Source: Pedobacter rhodius
GTDB lineage: Bacteria; Bacteroidota; Bacteroidia; Sphingobacteriales; Sphingobacteriaceae
Assembly: GCF_027213645.1 (NCBI RefSeq)
Contig: NZ_JAPWGL010000003.1
Span: 434,001 to 498,000 of the forward strand
DNA length: 64,000 nucleotides
Reading direction: 5' to 3'
The stretch's first letter is position 1, and each line of letters opens with the position of its first letter. The notes below the pieces were generated by a model that did not search any database, was not told the origin of the DNA, and saw only the letters and a program-made list of their open reading frames with translations. A program made the translations under genes and the position numbers. Shown here piece after piece: positions 34,625-43,440 of the stretch.

Positions 34625-36781
34625 ATGCGCATACCTAAAATTAACATCCCTAAAAAATATTTAAAAATCGGAGCCTGGGTTTTAGGTGTTTTTTTGATTG
34701 TTTGCATGGCTTTAGGCGCGGTTGCCTATAGCAAAAGAGAGGCGCTGCTAAAAAAAATGGTTGCTAAAGCCATCGCAAAAGCCAATAAAGATTATGGTTT
34801 GGATGTTAAAATCGGATCGGCAGGATTTACTGGTTTAAGTACCGTGAAAATGACCGCGATTTCTGTTGTTCCAAAAGAAAGGGATACCCTTTCCAATATT
34901 GCTGAACTTAGTGTAGGCGTTAAACTTTGGCCGCTTATTTTTGGCAATGTAAAGTTAGCCGAACTTAAATTAAACAATGGTTTTGTAAGTGTTGTCTTTA
35001 AAGACTCCACATCAAACATCGATTTTATCCTTAAAAGAAAGAAAAAAGATAGCACAACAACAAAAAGCAAAGTAAACCTGGCCGACATCGCAAGCAACAT
35101 CCTCAATGAGGTTTTATATAAAATACCTGATGATATGGACGTTAAAAACATGGTTTTTAAACTTAATGATAATGATACGGCTAAATTAAATTTCGCGACT
35201 GCTGCTACTATAGATGGAGGCGATTTAAAATCGACAATAAATGTAAACAACGGCGAATCTGTCTGGCATTTTGACGGGGAAGTAAATCCGGGAAGCAAAG
35301 AATTAAATATAATGGCCTATGCAGACGGGAAAAAGTTGGAATTACCATACCTGAATAACAAGCTCCATGCAAAACTAAGCTTCGATACCCTGCAAACAGA
35401 ACTAAAAAATGCAAAGTATAGTGGTGATGATTACAAAATTTCCGGTTCATGGTCGGTTAAAAATATGTTGATTAACCAACCTCGGATTGCCAGCAACGAC
35501 ATTATTGTTCAAAGCGCCAAATTGGATGCAGATGTTTTGGTAGGCCCTAATTATATTGCATTAGACAGCAGTTCTACAGCCTATTTAAAAAACGCATCCA
35601 TTCATCCTTATGTTAAATACACTTTAGGCAAAAATAAGATTTACGAATTAAAATTAAATGCCGAAGAACAAGACGCACAAGCTATCTTTCAGGCTTTTCC
35701 ACAGGGATTGTTCGAATCGCTCGACGGCTTGAAAGTTCAGGGAAAAATAAAATACAATTTAAATTTCTACCTTGATACGGCAATTCCGGATAGCGTTAAA
35801 TTCAGTTCTACGTTAACGCCTGTTGATTTTAAGATCGTACAGTGGGGCAAAACCAACCTGCAAAAAATTAACAGTCCTTTTGTTTATACCCCATACGAAT
35901 ATGGCAAGCCCATGCGCGACATTACAATTGGTCCTTCAAACCCAAATTTTACGCCTTTAAATGCCATATCTAAAAACTTTATTAATGCCGTTTTAACTGC
36001 AGAAGACCCTTCTTTTTTTACCCACAATGGCTTTGTTGAAGAATCCATCCGTAAGTCGATTGCCGTAAACTTTAAGGAGAAAAAATTTAAACGTGGCGGA
36101 AGTACAATCAGTATGCAGCTCGTAAAAAATGTTTATTTAAGTCGGCAGAAAACCCTTGCCCGTAAAGCGGAGGAAATTTTAATTGTTTGGTTAATTGAGC
36201 ATAATCATTTGATTAGCAAACAAAGAATGCTCGAGGTTTACTTCAATATTATGGAACTTGGTCAGAATATTTACGGCATTGGTGAAGCATCGAGGTATTA
36301 TTTTGGAAAACAACCTGCTGATTTAACCATTGGTGACGGACTTTTTCTGGCCAGCATTGTACCAAAGCCAAAAGCATCTATGTATAAATTTATGGCCGAC
36401 GGGAGCTTGAAACCTTATATGTTTAACTATTTCAGGTTTATGGGAAATATCATGGCAAGGCGGGGTTTAACATCTGCTGATACCTCAGGTTATGGTTTCT
36501 ATAATGTAAGGTTAAGGGAAGGCTTACGTAAATATCTTGCCCCTGACACTGCTGTGGTTGATACCTCTGCATTTGACGATGATGATAATATGAATGATGT
36601 ACCTGTTGTGATGCAGGATAAAAGCAAAAATCTTTTTGACAGGATTTTCGGTGGGGGTAAGAAGGATACTTCAAGCCGACCAGGCACTAAGCCAACCGAT
36701 ACCGTAAAAACTAAAAAGCAATTAAGACAGGAACGAAGGGAACAGCGGCGGAGAGAAAAAGAACTGGAGAATGGGGGGTAA
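34625..36781 (+). CDS. AsmA-like/GT51 peptidoglycan glycosyltransferase fusion
   Basis: A 718-residue protein. An N-terminal membrane helix (about residues 12-34) is followed by a region of some 400 residues that looks AsmA/TamB-like (VKIGSAGFTGLSTVKMTAI, LWPLIFGNVKLAELKLNNG). The GT51 domain then carries E460-DPSFFTHNG, R490-GGSTISMQL, R513-KAEE and FNIMELG-x-x-IYGI (from 540), the catalytic and lipid II-binding motifs of class A PBPs and MtgA. No transpeptidase domain follows; the C-terminus is a basic, low-complexity tail (QERREQRRREKELE). It is predicted to polymerise glycan strands in the periplasm. The N-terminal assignment is my inference. Confidence 0.8.
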   Translation: MRIPKINIPKKYLKIGAWVLGVFLIVCMALGAVAYSKREALLKKMVAKAIAKANKDYGLDVKIGSAGFTGLSTVKMTAISVVPKERDTLSNIAELSVGVKLWPLIFGNVKLAELKLNNGFVSVVFKDSTSNIDFILKRKKKDSTTTKSKVNLADIASNILNEVLYKIPDDMDVKNMVFKLNDNDTAKLNFATAATIDGGDLKSTINVNNGESVWHFDGEVNPGSKELNIMAYADGKKLELPYLNNKLHAKLSFDTLQTELKNAKYSGDDYKISGSWSVKNMLINQPRIASNDIIVQSAKLDADVLVGPNYIALDSSSTAYLKNASIHPYVKYTLGKNKIYELKLNAEEQDAQAIFQAFPQGLFESLDGLKVQGKIKYNLNFYLDTAIPDSVKFSSTLTPVDFKIVQWGKTNLQKINSPFVYTPYEYGKPMRDITIGPSNPNFTPLNAISKNFINAVLTAEDPSFFTHNGFVEESIRKSIAVNFKEKKFKRGGSTISMQLVKNVYLSRQKTLARKAEEILIVWLIEHNHLISKQRMLEVYFNIMELGQNIYGIGEASRYYFGKQPADLTIGDGLFLASIVPKPKASMYKFMADGSLKPYMFNYFRFMGNIMARRGLTSADTSGYGFYNVRLREGLRKYLAPDTAVVDTSAFDDDDNMNDVPVVMQDKSKNLFDRIFGGGKKDTSSRPGTKPTDTVKTKKQLRQERREQRRREKELENGG

Positions 36782-36913
36782 ATTATGTATGATGGATAAT
36801 GGTTGATGGCTCATGGTTAATAGCGAAGTTTTTTAGAGATAAATTGATTACGCCACATACACGAGGCTTATATTTACAAAACGCTAACGATTAACAATTT
36901 AACAATCCGGCAC

Positions 36914-37456
36914 ATGCACAAAATAAAAGTAGAAGACAAAGAGTTTGAAATCTTCCTGGAAAATGATACAATAAGCAAAAGAATTCGACTGATGGGCATA
37001 CAGATAAATGTCGATTATGAAGGAAGGTGTCCATTATTTATTGGCATTCTTAATGGAAGTTTTTTATTTATGGCCGATTTGATTAAAGAAATAAATGTGC
37101 CATGTGAAATTGCTTTCACGCGTGTTGCATCTTATGAAGGAACGTCGAGCTCTGGGAAGGTAAAAGAACTGATTGGTTTATCTGAAGATATTGAAGGCAG
37201 GGATGTAATTATAGTTGAAGATATTGTGGATACGGGTTTAACCCTAACACACATCATCAAAACCATAAAAGAAAAAAAACCCGCTTCCTTGAAAGTAAGT
37301 TCGCTGCTGCTTAAACCAACTGCATTAAAATACGAAATAGAAGAACTGGATTACATTGGCTTTGAAATCCCTAACGAATTCGTGGTTGGCTACGGACTGG
37401 ATTATAATGGTCTCGGCAGAAACTTAACCGACATTTACAGGGCAACTGAATCATAA
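36914..37456 (+). CDS. hpt: hypoxanthine phosphoribosyltransferase
   Basis: Salvages hypoxanthine and guanine to IMP and GMP with PRPP in the cytoplasm. The PRPP-binding motif is VIIVEDIVDTGLTL. The flexible-loop region SYEGTSSSGKV and the N-terminal start at ATG 36914 fit the family. At 180 residues it has the usual length. It is followed 53 bases later by psd in the same direction. Confidence 0.94.
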   Translation: MHKIKVEDKEFEIFLENDTISKRIRLMGIQINVDYEGRCPLFIGILNGSFLFMADLIKEINVPCEIAFTRVASYEGTSSSGKVKELIGLSEDIEGRDVIIVEDIVDTGLTLTHIIKTIKEKKPASLKVSSLLLKPTALKYEIEELDYIGFEIPNEFVVGYGLDYNGLGRNLTDIYRATES

Positions 37457-37462
37457 TTTTAG

Positions 37463-37490
37463 TTTGTATTATTTATTTTTCGCACCTTTG
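37463..37490 (+). promoter_or_regulatory. candidate promoter before psd
   Basis: TTTG at 37463-37466 and CACCTTTG at 37483-37490, spaced 16 bases, partly fit the Bacteroidota -33/-7 pattern. The -7 deviates at its first base. The ATG follows 19 bases later. Confidence 0.35.
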
Positions 37491-37509
37491 CCCTATAATT
37501 TCTAACACA

Positions 37510-38169
37510 ATGACCATACATAAAGAAGGCTACACCACAATAGCTTTAAGCATATTATTTATTTTTATCATTAACGCATTTATAGATTATAAGTACTATG
37601 ATTTAACCTGGTTACGCTGGTTTGTTTATATTTTTTCTGCAGCACTGTTTATTATTGTTCTGCAATTTTTCCGCAACCCGAGCCGTAGCTTTTCATCAGG
37701 CGATAATTTAGTAATCTGCCCGGCAGATGGCAAAGTTGTTGTTATTGAAGAAACTGAAGAAGGGGAATATTTTAAAGATAAAAGATTACAGGTTTCGATT
37801 TTTATGTCGCCGGTAAATGTTCATATTAACCGTAATCCGATTTCCGGCGTTGTAAAATTCTTTAAATACCACCCGGGTAAATATCTTGCTGCATGGAACC
37901 CGAAGTCATCTACAGAAAACGAACGCACAACAACTGTTGTAGAACATAAAAATGGTACCCCGGTATTGTTTCGCCAGATTGCAGGTGCATTGGCCCGCAG
38001 AATTGTTTGGTATGTAAAAGAAGGCGATCAGGTTGTTCAGGCAGAACAGTTTGGTTTTATTAAATTTGGCTCCAGGGTAGATGTTTTCCTTCCCGTTGGA
38101 ACAAAAGTTAACGTAGCACTTAACGAAGTTGTTAAAGGCGGTATTACGACGTTAGCAACATTAAGTTAA
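37510..38169 (+). CDS. psd: phosphatidylserine decarboxylase (archaetidylserine-type, short form)
   Basis: Makes phosphatidylethanolamine from phosphatidylserine at the inner membrane. It has two N-terminal membrane helices (about residues 11-28 and 37-55) and the short 219-residue layout of the PSD-A subgroup. The self-cleavage site is KFGSRVDVFLP, with Ser188 expected to become the pyruvoyl group. VFMSPVNVHINRNP-like sequence (SIFMSPVNVHINRNP) is the conserved His-containing motif. No cdsA or pssA is adjacent. Three degenerate repeats follow. Confidence 0.92.
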   Translation: MTIHKEGYTTIALSILFIFIINAFIDYKYYDLTWLRWFVYIFSAALFIIVLQFFRNPSRSFSSGDNLVICPADGKVVVIEETEEGEYFKDKRLQVSIFMSPVNVHINRNPISGVVKFFKYHPGKYLAAWNPKSSTENERTTTVVEHKNGTPVLFRQIAGALARRIVWYVKEGDQVVQAEQFGFIKFGSRVDVFLPVGTKVNVALNEVVKGGITTLATLS

Positions 38170-38172
38170 TTC

Positions 38173-38437
38173 TTTAACCACCTTAGTACATTTAAGCTAG
38201 ATTCTACCCGGATTTAGAAATCATCCTGTTAATCCCATAATCCTGCATTATTTTTTAACCACCTAAGACACTTCAGTACACTTAAGCTTGGTTCTAACCG
38301 GGTTTTGATATAATCCTGGCAATCCTATAATCCATCAATCCTGCGTTATTTTTTAACCACCTAAGATACCTCAGTAAACTTGAGCTTGGTTCTAACCGGA
38401 TTTACATATTATACTGGTAATCCATTAATCCTGGTCT
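38173..38437. repeat. three degenerate tandem repeats of about 80-98 bases
   Basis: Each unit starts TTTAACCACCT and continues with a TTAAGCT-like or TGAGCTTGGTTCTA word, CCGGATTT or CCGGGTTT, then AATCC-rich sequence. Units start at 38173, 38254 and 38352, so their lengths are 81 and 98, the last one ending near 38437. The second unit has extra AATCC words. It fills the whole spacer between psd and the convergent MscS gene. No coding potential is seen. Confidence 0.8.
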
Positions 38438-39626
38438 AGTCGGTAGCATCATTGCCAACTTCTTTTTCTTTTGATGAAGTGCCTGAAGTTTTATCGCTGA
38501 TTAACCTTTGCGTTGGATAAGCAAAATCAGATTTATTTCGCATAACAATTTCCATAATTTTGAAATTGATTTCCTGTTTTATCGCTAAATAATCATTATA
38601 AGCCGTAATAGAAACGAAATATATGACCTCTATATTTAACGATGAATCGCCAAAACCTTCGAAATAGGCATTACCATCATCGCTTGTATCTGCATGTGCG
38701 TGAATGTAATCTCTGATTTCATCAACTATATTTTTGATGGTTTCGGCATTGGTTTCATATGTAATGCCAAAAGAAAATTTCACTCTTCTGAAGTTCCTTA
38801 AACTCATGTTTTCCAAAACGCCATCAATCATTCCTTTATTAGGAATAGTTGCCATTGTTTTTTCCGAGGTACGAATTAAGGTGCTTCTGAAACCTACTTT
38901 TTCAACCGTTCCTTCTACGCCATCTACTTTTACCAAATCGCCTACCGTAAAGGGTTTATCCAGGAAAATAGTAAATGAACCGAGTAGGTTTTCCAGGCTC
39001 TCTTTCGCAGCTAAAGCAATTGCGATACCGCCAATGCCCAAGCCGGTTATCAGTGTTAAAACATTTACTTCGAACACAAAGCCAAGTAACGTAAAGAAGC
39101 CTATAAATACGATAACTGTTTTAAAAAGTTCCTTTAAAAATGGCACCAATTGATCATCAGCTTTACTTTCGGTTAGCGATGCCCTATACATTAAAACATG
39201 CGAAATGAAATCGATTATCCGAAGGAATATCCAAAAAACAGAAAGGATTATCAGGAATAGAAATATTCTGTCGACACAATCACCAATAGTAACCGGAATA
39301 GGTTCCTTAACTTTTCCAACCAATCGGTTAAAATGAAAAACCGTAACCTCTAAAGGATGTTTAAGTTGATTAATGGATAGATAAAGTGTCGAGAAAAGGA
39401 TAAAGACTTCAATCGGCTTAAGCAATAAGGCGACGAAAGTATCATCATGGGCTTGCTGAGAAAATCTTTGGAAAAGTTTAAACAATAACTTACTTAACAA
39501 CCTGGAAACAATTGTTCTGAAAATGAGGCCGGTTAACAGAATACCGCCAAACAAACAGTAAGCCCTCACTGTATTACCCCAAAAAGCTTGCTCAAAAAAA
39601 GCAGAATCTAACATATCGCCTTGCAA
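38436..39626 (-). CDS. MscS family mechanosensitive ion channel
   Basis: An inner-membrane channel protein of 396 residues. About four or five hydrophobic segments precede the pore region, in which GIGGIAIALAAKESLENLLGS is the TM3 signature, given here in one 20-residue stretch plus the last residue. The beta-domain follows (FLDKPFTVGDLVKVDGVEG, ending in NKGMID). It opens under membrane tension and releases solutes under osmotic shock. The C-terminal 20 residues are polar and of no family. ATGs at 39626 and 39614 are both possible starts. It is convergent with psd. Confidence 0.9.
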   Translation of the reverse strand: MQGDMLDSAFFEQAFWGNTVRAYCLFGGILLTGLIFRTIVSRLLSKLLFKLFQRFSQQAHDDTFVALLLKPIEVFILFSTLYLSINQLKHPLEVTVFHFNRLVGKVKEPIPVTIGDCVDRIFLFLIILSVFWIFLRIIDFISHVLMYRASLTESKADDQLVPFLKELFKTVIVFIGFFTLLGFVFEVNVLTLITGLGIGGIAIALAAKESLENLLGSFTIFLDKPFTVGDLVKVDGVEGTVEKVGFRSTLIRTSEKTMATIPNKGMIDGVLENMSLRNFRRVKFSFGITYETNAETIKNIVDEIRDYIHAHADTSDDGNAYFEGFGDSSLNIEVIYFVSITAYNDYLAIKQEINFKIMEIVMRNKSDFAYPTQRLISDKTSGTSSKEKEVGNDATD

Positions 39627-39655
39627 TGATTGGATAAATATACTATAACAAAAAA

Positions 39656-39682
39656 ACCTCCACGATTTTGAATCGTGAAGGT
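39656..39682 (-). terminator. terminator after rplS
   Basis: ACCTCCACGATT pairs with AATCGTGAAGGT around TTG, with one mismatch. On the minus strand it runs into a T-stretch (plus-strand A-run at 39650-39656). It closes the rpsP operon. Confidence 0.85.
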
Positions 39683-39704
39683 CTATATCTTACAATAAAG
39701 AATA

Positions 39705-40052
39705 TTATTTTCTTAAAGATTTAATACGGGCAGCTTTACCGGTTAAAGCACGTAAATAGAACAATTTCGCTCTACGAACTTTACCATAGCTATTTACTTC
39801 CACTTTCTCAATGTTTGGAGAACTTATAGGGAAGATACGCTCTACACCAACACCATTGCTCATTTTACGAACAGTGAAAGTTTCGTTTGCACCAGCACTA
39901 TTACGTTGTATAACAACACCTTGGTAAATTTGAACACGTTCTTTATTACCTTCGCGAATTTTATAGTGTACGCTCACTGTATCGCCAGACTTGAACGCAG
40001 GAAAATCTTTTTTCGCGATGGCCTGCTCTTCAACAAATTTTACTAAATCCAT
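39705..40052 (-). CDS. rplS: 50S ribosomal protein L19
   Basis: Large-subunit protein at the subunit interface, 115 residues, the usual size. The N-terminal [16 protein letters not shown] and the conserved [19 protein letters not shown]-like block (the IYQGVVIQR part before it) fit L19. It is the last gene of the rpsP-rimM-trmD-rplS operon, 137 bases after trmD. Confidence 0.97.
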   Translation of the reverse strand: MDLVKFVEEQAIAKKDFPAFKSGDTVSVHYKIREGNKERVQIYQGVVIQRNSAGANETFTVRKMSNGVGVERIFPISSPNIEKVEVNSYGKVRRAKLFYLRALTGKAARIKSLRK

Positions 40053-40189
40053 GATTTTAAGCTATTAAACCAAATTCTTTGTGTTAAATTTGGGATTGCA
40101 ATATTAGAGAATTTTTTTGATAAAAAAAAGTCTAATTTTATTTTTTCCACAATCTTTTAGAATTCCACATTCGATTAGGCTAAACGCTT

Positions 40190-40864
40190 CTATTCCAAAA
40201 GGTCAGGACGACGTTTTTGAGTACGCTCTAAAGCCTGTTCATGACGCCATTCATTTACTTTTGCTTCGTGTCCGCTTAATAAAACATCGGGCACTTTATG
40301 TCCGCGCCAATCTGCCGGACGGGTATAAACGGGTGCATCTAAAAGTTCGCCTTGGAAACTGTCTGACAGGGCAGATGTCTCATCATTTAAAACTCCGGGG
40401 ATTAAACGAACCACAGCATCAACCACAATTGCAGCGGGCAGTTCTCCGCCGCTTAAAACATAGTCGCCAACAGAAATTTCCCTGGTTACAAAAATGTCTC
40501 TGATGCGCTGATCTATGCCTTTATAATGTCCACATAAAATGATGATGTTTTTTTTAATGGAAAGCTCATTCGCGGTACTTTGATTTAAAGTTACCCCATC
40601 CGGACTCATAAAAATTATTTCATCATATTCACGCTCCGACTGAAGTTTTTCTATACAAGACGCAAAAGGCTCAATACTCATTACCATTCCGCTGCCGCCG
40701 CCATATTGGTAATCATCAACGCTTTTTTGTTTGTTTGTAGCATAATCCCTCAGGTTATGAACCACAATTTCGGCAATACCTTTTTTCTGTGCACGTTGCA
40801 AGATAGAGTGTGCAAAGGGGCTTTCAAGTAAAGCTGGTAAAACGGTTATGATATCGAAACGCAT
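40190..40864 (-). CDS. trmD: tRNA (guanine(37)-N1)-methyltransferase
   Basis: Methylates G37 next to the anticodon, preventing frameshifts. At 224 residues it has the usual length. Visible are the N-terminal [24 protein letters not shown], the SAM-binding trefoil-knot parts [12 protein letters not shown] and [14 protein letters not shown], and the C-terminal [13 protein letters not shown] and [13 protein letters not shown]. It is 17 bases downstream of rimM in the rpsP operon. Confidence 0.97.
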   Translation of the reverse strand: MRFDIITVLPALLESPFAHSILQRAQKKGIAEIVVHNLRDYATNKQKSVDDYQYGGGSGMVMSIEPFASCIEKLQSEREYDEIIFMSPDGVTLNQSTANELSIKKNIIILCGHYKGIDQRIRDIFVTREISVGDYVLSGGELPAAIVVDAVVRLIPGVLNDETSALSDSFQGELLDAPVYTRPADWRGHKVPDVLLSGHEAKVNEWRHEQALERTQKRRPDLLE

Positions 40865-40880
40865 GGGGCAAAGTTAGGTT

Positions 40881-41408
40881 TTAATTTTCAAGATAAACAT
40901 CCAGTAAACCCTCCGGCAAATCAAGGGTTAAAACTTTCTCTTCATCATCAATTTCGATGATAAAATCTTCATTCAAAGGGAATAGGATCTCTGTTTCCTT
41001 GTACAAAACAGTGGCTACGAATTGTTGCGGGTATTCATTAACCTCTAAAATTTCACCGAGTTCGCCAAGGGTTTCATCTACTGCCATAAAGCCTTTAAGA
41101 TCGGTATAGAAAAACTCGTCTTCATCACGTTCAGGCTTTTGGTCAATAGGCAAATAGAGTTTCTTTTTCAACAACGGTTGTGTCTTATCGATATGATCAA
41201 CATCATCAAAATTAAAGTAGCCGGTTTTATTGGCTTGCAATTTTGCTGACGCCACAAAATAAGGAACCAGCTTACCGTTCATATCTGCAAAAACGACATC
41301 AAAGGTCAGTTGTTCATATTCATCAAATTCGAAAAACACCTGGACTTCGCCTTTTAAGCCCCTGCTTTTTGTAACGTAACCGATGTAAAATGCCTCTTCG
41401 TGTTTCAT
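40881..41408 (-). CDS. rimM: 16S rRNA processing protein RimM
   Basis: Helps 30S maturation, binding S19 near the 16S 3' domain. At about 175 residues it has the RimM layout: an N-terminal barrel (FYIGYVTKSRGLKGEVQVFF) and a C-terminal PRC-barrel (FFYTDLKGFMAVDE onward). The ATG at 41408 (MKHEEAFYIG) is preferred; another lies two codons earlier at 41414. It is the second gene of the rpsP operon, after a terminator-like hairpin and a REP-like element that separate it from rpsP. Confidence 0.93.
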   Translation of the reverse strand: MKHEEAFYIGYVTKSRGLKGEVQVFFEFDEYEQLTFDVVFADMNGKLVPYFVASAKLQANKTGYFNFDDVDHIDKTQPLLKKKLYLPIDQKPERDEDEFFYTDLKGFMAVDETLGELGEILEVNEYPQQFVATVLYKETEILFPLNEDFIIEIDDEEKVLTLDLPEGLLDVYLEN

Positions 41409-41435
41409 AACCAAAAACCCTACTCATTATATTGT

Positions 41436-41478
41436 CGTCATTGCTTTACGAATAAATTGCTTCGTGACTCGCAATAAC
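41436..41478. repeat. short REP-like element (CGTCATTGC/GCAATAACG)
   Basis: Ends CGTCATTGC and GCAATAACG pair, with GCTTTACGA and TTGCTTCGTG between. It is a shorter form of the element at 31584-31663. It lies between rpsP and rimM, inside the operon. Confidence 0.65.
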
Positions 41479-41511
41479 GGCGTTTTAATAAAAAAATTTC
41501 CTTTTATATAA

Positions 41512-41542
41512 AAATAGCGTTCCGAAATTCGGAACGCTATTT
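41512..41542. terminator. strong hairpin after rpsP, inside the operon
   Basis: AAATAGCGTTCCGAA pairs with TTCGGAACGCTATTT almost to the tip. On the minus strand it is followed by a T-rich tract, so it may end part of the transcription after rpsP and lower rimM-trmD-rplS expression. Confidence 0.75.
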
Positions 41543-41563
41543 CTTAAAACAAAATAATTAAAA

Positions 41564-42133
41564 TTATTCTGCTCCTTCTTCTTTCGTTTCTGCTGCAGGA
41601 GCTTCTGTAGCCGCTTCAGCTTCAACAGCTGGTGCTTCTTCAGTAGCTTCTTCTTCAACAACTTCTTCTGCAACTGGTGCATTTTTAGCTGCGATAGCTG
41701 CTGCTCTGTCTTCTTTTTTCTTAGCTTCTGCCGCTAAAGCTGCTTTACGGGCATCTGCTTTAGAAGTCGCTAAACCTTCTGTTTTACCAGAAATTTTGCC
41801 TGCTTTAGCATCTAACCAAGCGGTGAATTTCTCATCAGCCTGCTCTTGAGTTAAAGCACCTTTTTTAACACCACCTTCTAAGTGTTTTTTGTATAAAACA
41901 CCTTTGTAAGATAGAATAGCACGAGCTGTATCCGTAGGCTCAGCACCTTTGTTAACCCAAGCTAAAGTTTTTTCGAAGTTAATTTCGATAGTCGCAGGAT
42001 TGGTGTTTGGGTTGTAAGAACCTAAACGCTCAATGAATTTACCATCACGTGGAGCACGTGAATCTGCTACTACTACATGGAAAAAAGGTTTTCCTTTTTT
42101 ACCGAATCTTTGCAATCTGATTTTAGTTGCCAT
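41564..42133 (-). CDS. rpsP: 30S ribosomal protein S16 with long acidic C-terminal extension
   Basis: The first 80 or so residues are a standard S16 ([39 protein letters not shown]). The protein is 189 residues, about twice the bacterial norm. The last 100 residues are rich in Ala, Glu and Lys and end in a strongly acidic tail ([17 protein letters not shown] and so on). Similar tails occur in S16 of other Bacteroidota, by my knowledge of the family. It is the first gene of the rpsP-rimM-trmD-rplS operon. Confidence 0.95.
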   Translation of the reverse strand: MATKIRLQRFGKKGKPFFHVVVADSRAPRDGKFIERLGSYNPNTNPATIEINFEKTLAWVNKGAEPTDTARAILSYKGVLYKKHLEGGVKKGALTQEQADEKFTAWLDAKAGKISGKTEGLATSKADARKAALAAEAKKKEDRAAAIAAKNAPVAEEVVEEEATEEAPAVEAEAATEAPAAETKEEGAE

Positions 42134-42273
42134 TTCTTTTTGTTTATGTATTCAACATATTTCCCGGAACTTCGTGTTGCGGGCTGCAAAGATAAAAAAA
42201 TTCTGCAAATTAAAAACATAGTTTAATTAGTTTATTTTCAGGAGATTTGGCTCAAAATATTTGCAGATACAAT

Positions 42274-42795
42274 ATGAAAAGAATAGCCATTGATATGGAT
42301 GAGGTTATTGCCGATGTAATACCGAAATTTATTAAGCTTTATAACCGTGATTTTGGTACGCCACTCGATTTAAAAATTGAAGCCGGAAATGAAATTTTTA
42401 TGCAAATCCCCCAGGATGTTGATCGAAAATGGTTAGAATATATAAATGAAGTTGGCTTTTTTCGCGACCTGGAAGTAATCCCTGACAGTCAGCGGGTAAT
42501 AAAAGCCCTGCAGGAAAAATATGATGTTTACATCGTTTCCGCCGCAATGGAATTTCGAAATTCATTAGTTGATAAATACGATTGGTTGGCCGAACATTTC
42601 CCGTTTATCGATTGGCAACACATTATGTTCTGCGGCAATAAAATTGTAGAAGCGGATGTTTTAATCGACGATAGAATTAAAAATTTCGTGAATTTTAAGG
42701 GCAGGCCGCTTTTATATACATCTCCTCATAATTTATTGATTACCGAATACGAACGCGTAAACACCTGGGAAGAAGTTGCAAATTTATTGCTTTAA
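42274..42795 (+). CDS. 5'(3')-deoxyribonucleotidase-like HAD phosphatase (NT5C family)
   Basis: A cytoplasmic HAD-fold enzyme of 174 residues predicted to remove phosphate from nucleoside monophosphates. The N-terminal IDMDEVIADV carries the nucleophile (first Asp) and general acid (second Asp), followed by an insert and VSAAMEF, and the late motif VLIDDRIKNF. The ATG at 42274 puts the DxD motif at residues 6-8; a longer frame to 42247 is less likely. It is alone between the rpsP operon and a repeat-rich spacer. Confidence 0.85.
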   Translation: MKRIAIDMDEVIADVIPKFIKLYNRDFGTPLDLKIEAGNEIFMQIPQDVDRKWLEYINEVGFFRDLEVIPDSQRVIKALQEKYDVYIVSAAMEFRNSLVDKYDWLAEHFPFIDWQHIMFCGNKIVEADVLIDDRIKNFVNFKGRPLLYTSPHNLLITEYERVNTWEEVANLLL

Positions 42796-42812
42796 TATTT
42801 TAAGGCCTGATT

Positions 42813-42840
42813 GTTTCTATAGCCAGGTTTCTATAGCCAG
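42813..42840 (+). repeat. 14-base perfect tandem duplication
   Basis: GTTTCTATAGCCAG occurs twice in direct succession. It is probably a recent slippage product and may vary between strains. Confidence 0.9.
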
Positions 42841-42893
42841 ACTTTCCGCTAAATTCCCGACGAAATCTCTTTTAAAATATACTGTTTGTATCA

Positions 42894-42996
42894 AGTCGTC
42901 ATTGATAGCTAGCTTGCGCTGAGCGAAGTCGAAGTGAAGGACAAATATTTTTTGTTATCGATTATAAAAAGGTCTTCGACAGGCTCAGACTGACAG
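42894..42996. repeat. REP-like element (CTGAGCGAAGTCGAAG / CTTCGACAGGCTCAG)
   Basis: CTGAGCGAAGTCGAAG on the left and CTTCGACAGGCTCAGACTGAC on the right form imperfect arms around an AT-rich middle. The right arm is of the same family as 30084-30137. Confidence 0.7.
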
Positions 42997-43440
42997 CATT
43001 TGTTCTTAACTTAATGACATTGTGCCTGCGGTAGACAGGGAGCTATCTTTTCATTTAGTAAATTTCAAAGATTTCTCCGCTACGGTCGAAACGACGATAT
43101 TTCTTAGAAATTAAACGCTCCAACCAGATTTCCATCTTTATTTCCCGCAGCTAAAGGCAGCACAATACGGTTCGTCACATTTAAACACAGGAATATTAAT
43201 AGCTGGTTGCTTCCGAACACATAAATTTATTTTTTGCGCCGCTAAGAATGAAGCGAAAATAGCAGCAAAAACCTGCGTAAAATAAACCTGATAGCAGTGT
43301 AAAGCAAAGCAATTTTCTATTGCGAAGCTTGAAACGGGTAGCAGGAGCAGCGAAACCGATGAAATACAGAACCTTGCTTTTCAAAATAAAGTGTAACATT
43401 TGATTAAAAAACCGTTCTAATTACAAAAAAATCTGAAACT

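Larger units (their letters stand above)
42796..43440. other. repeat-rich intergenic spacer
   Basis: No gene is called in this 645-base stretch. It holds a perfect 14-base tandem duplication (42813-42840), a REP-like element (42894-42996), a TTTCTCCGCTACGGTCGAA word near 43072 that resembles parts of such elements, and a GC-richer block (about 43230-43360) whose minus-strand frame is an unlikely protein. It is a mosaic of short repeats. Confidence 0.6.

Noticed and set aside
40117-40503. A plus-strand frame of 128 residues opposite trmD
   Set aside because: trmD has all its motifs on the other strand, so this is a shadow frame.
43196-43399. A minus-strand frame of 67 residues (FAAPATRFKLRNRKLLCF and so on)
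   Set aside because: It lies in repeat-rich spacer DNA; similar short frames are known as spurious products of intergenic repeats. No start context supports it.
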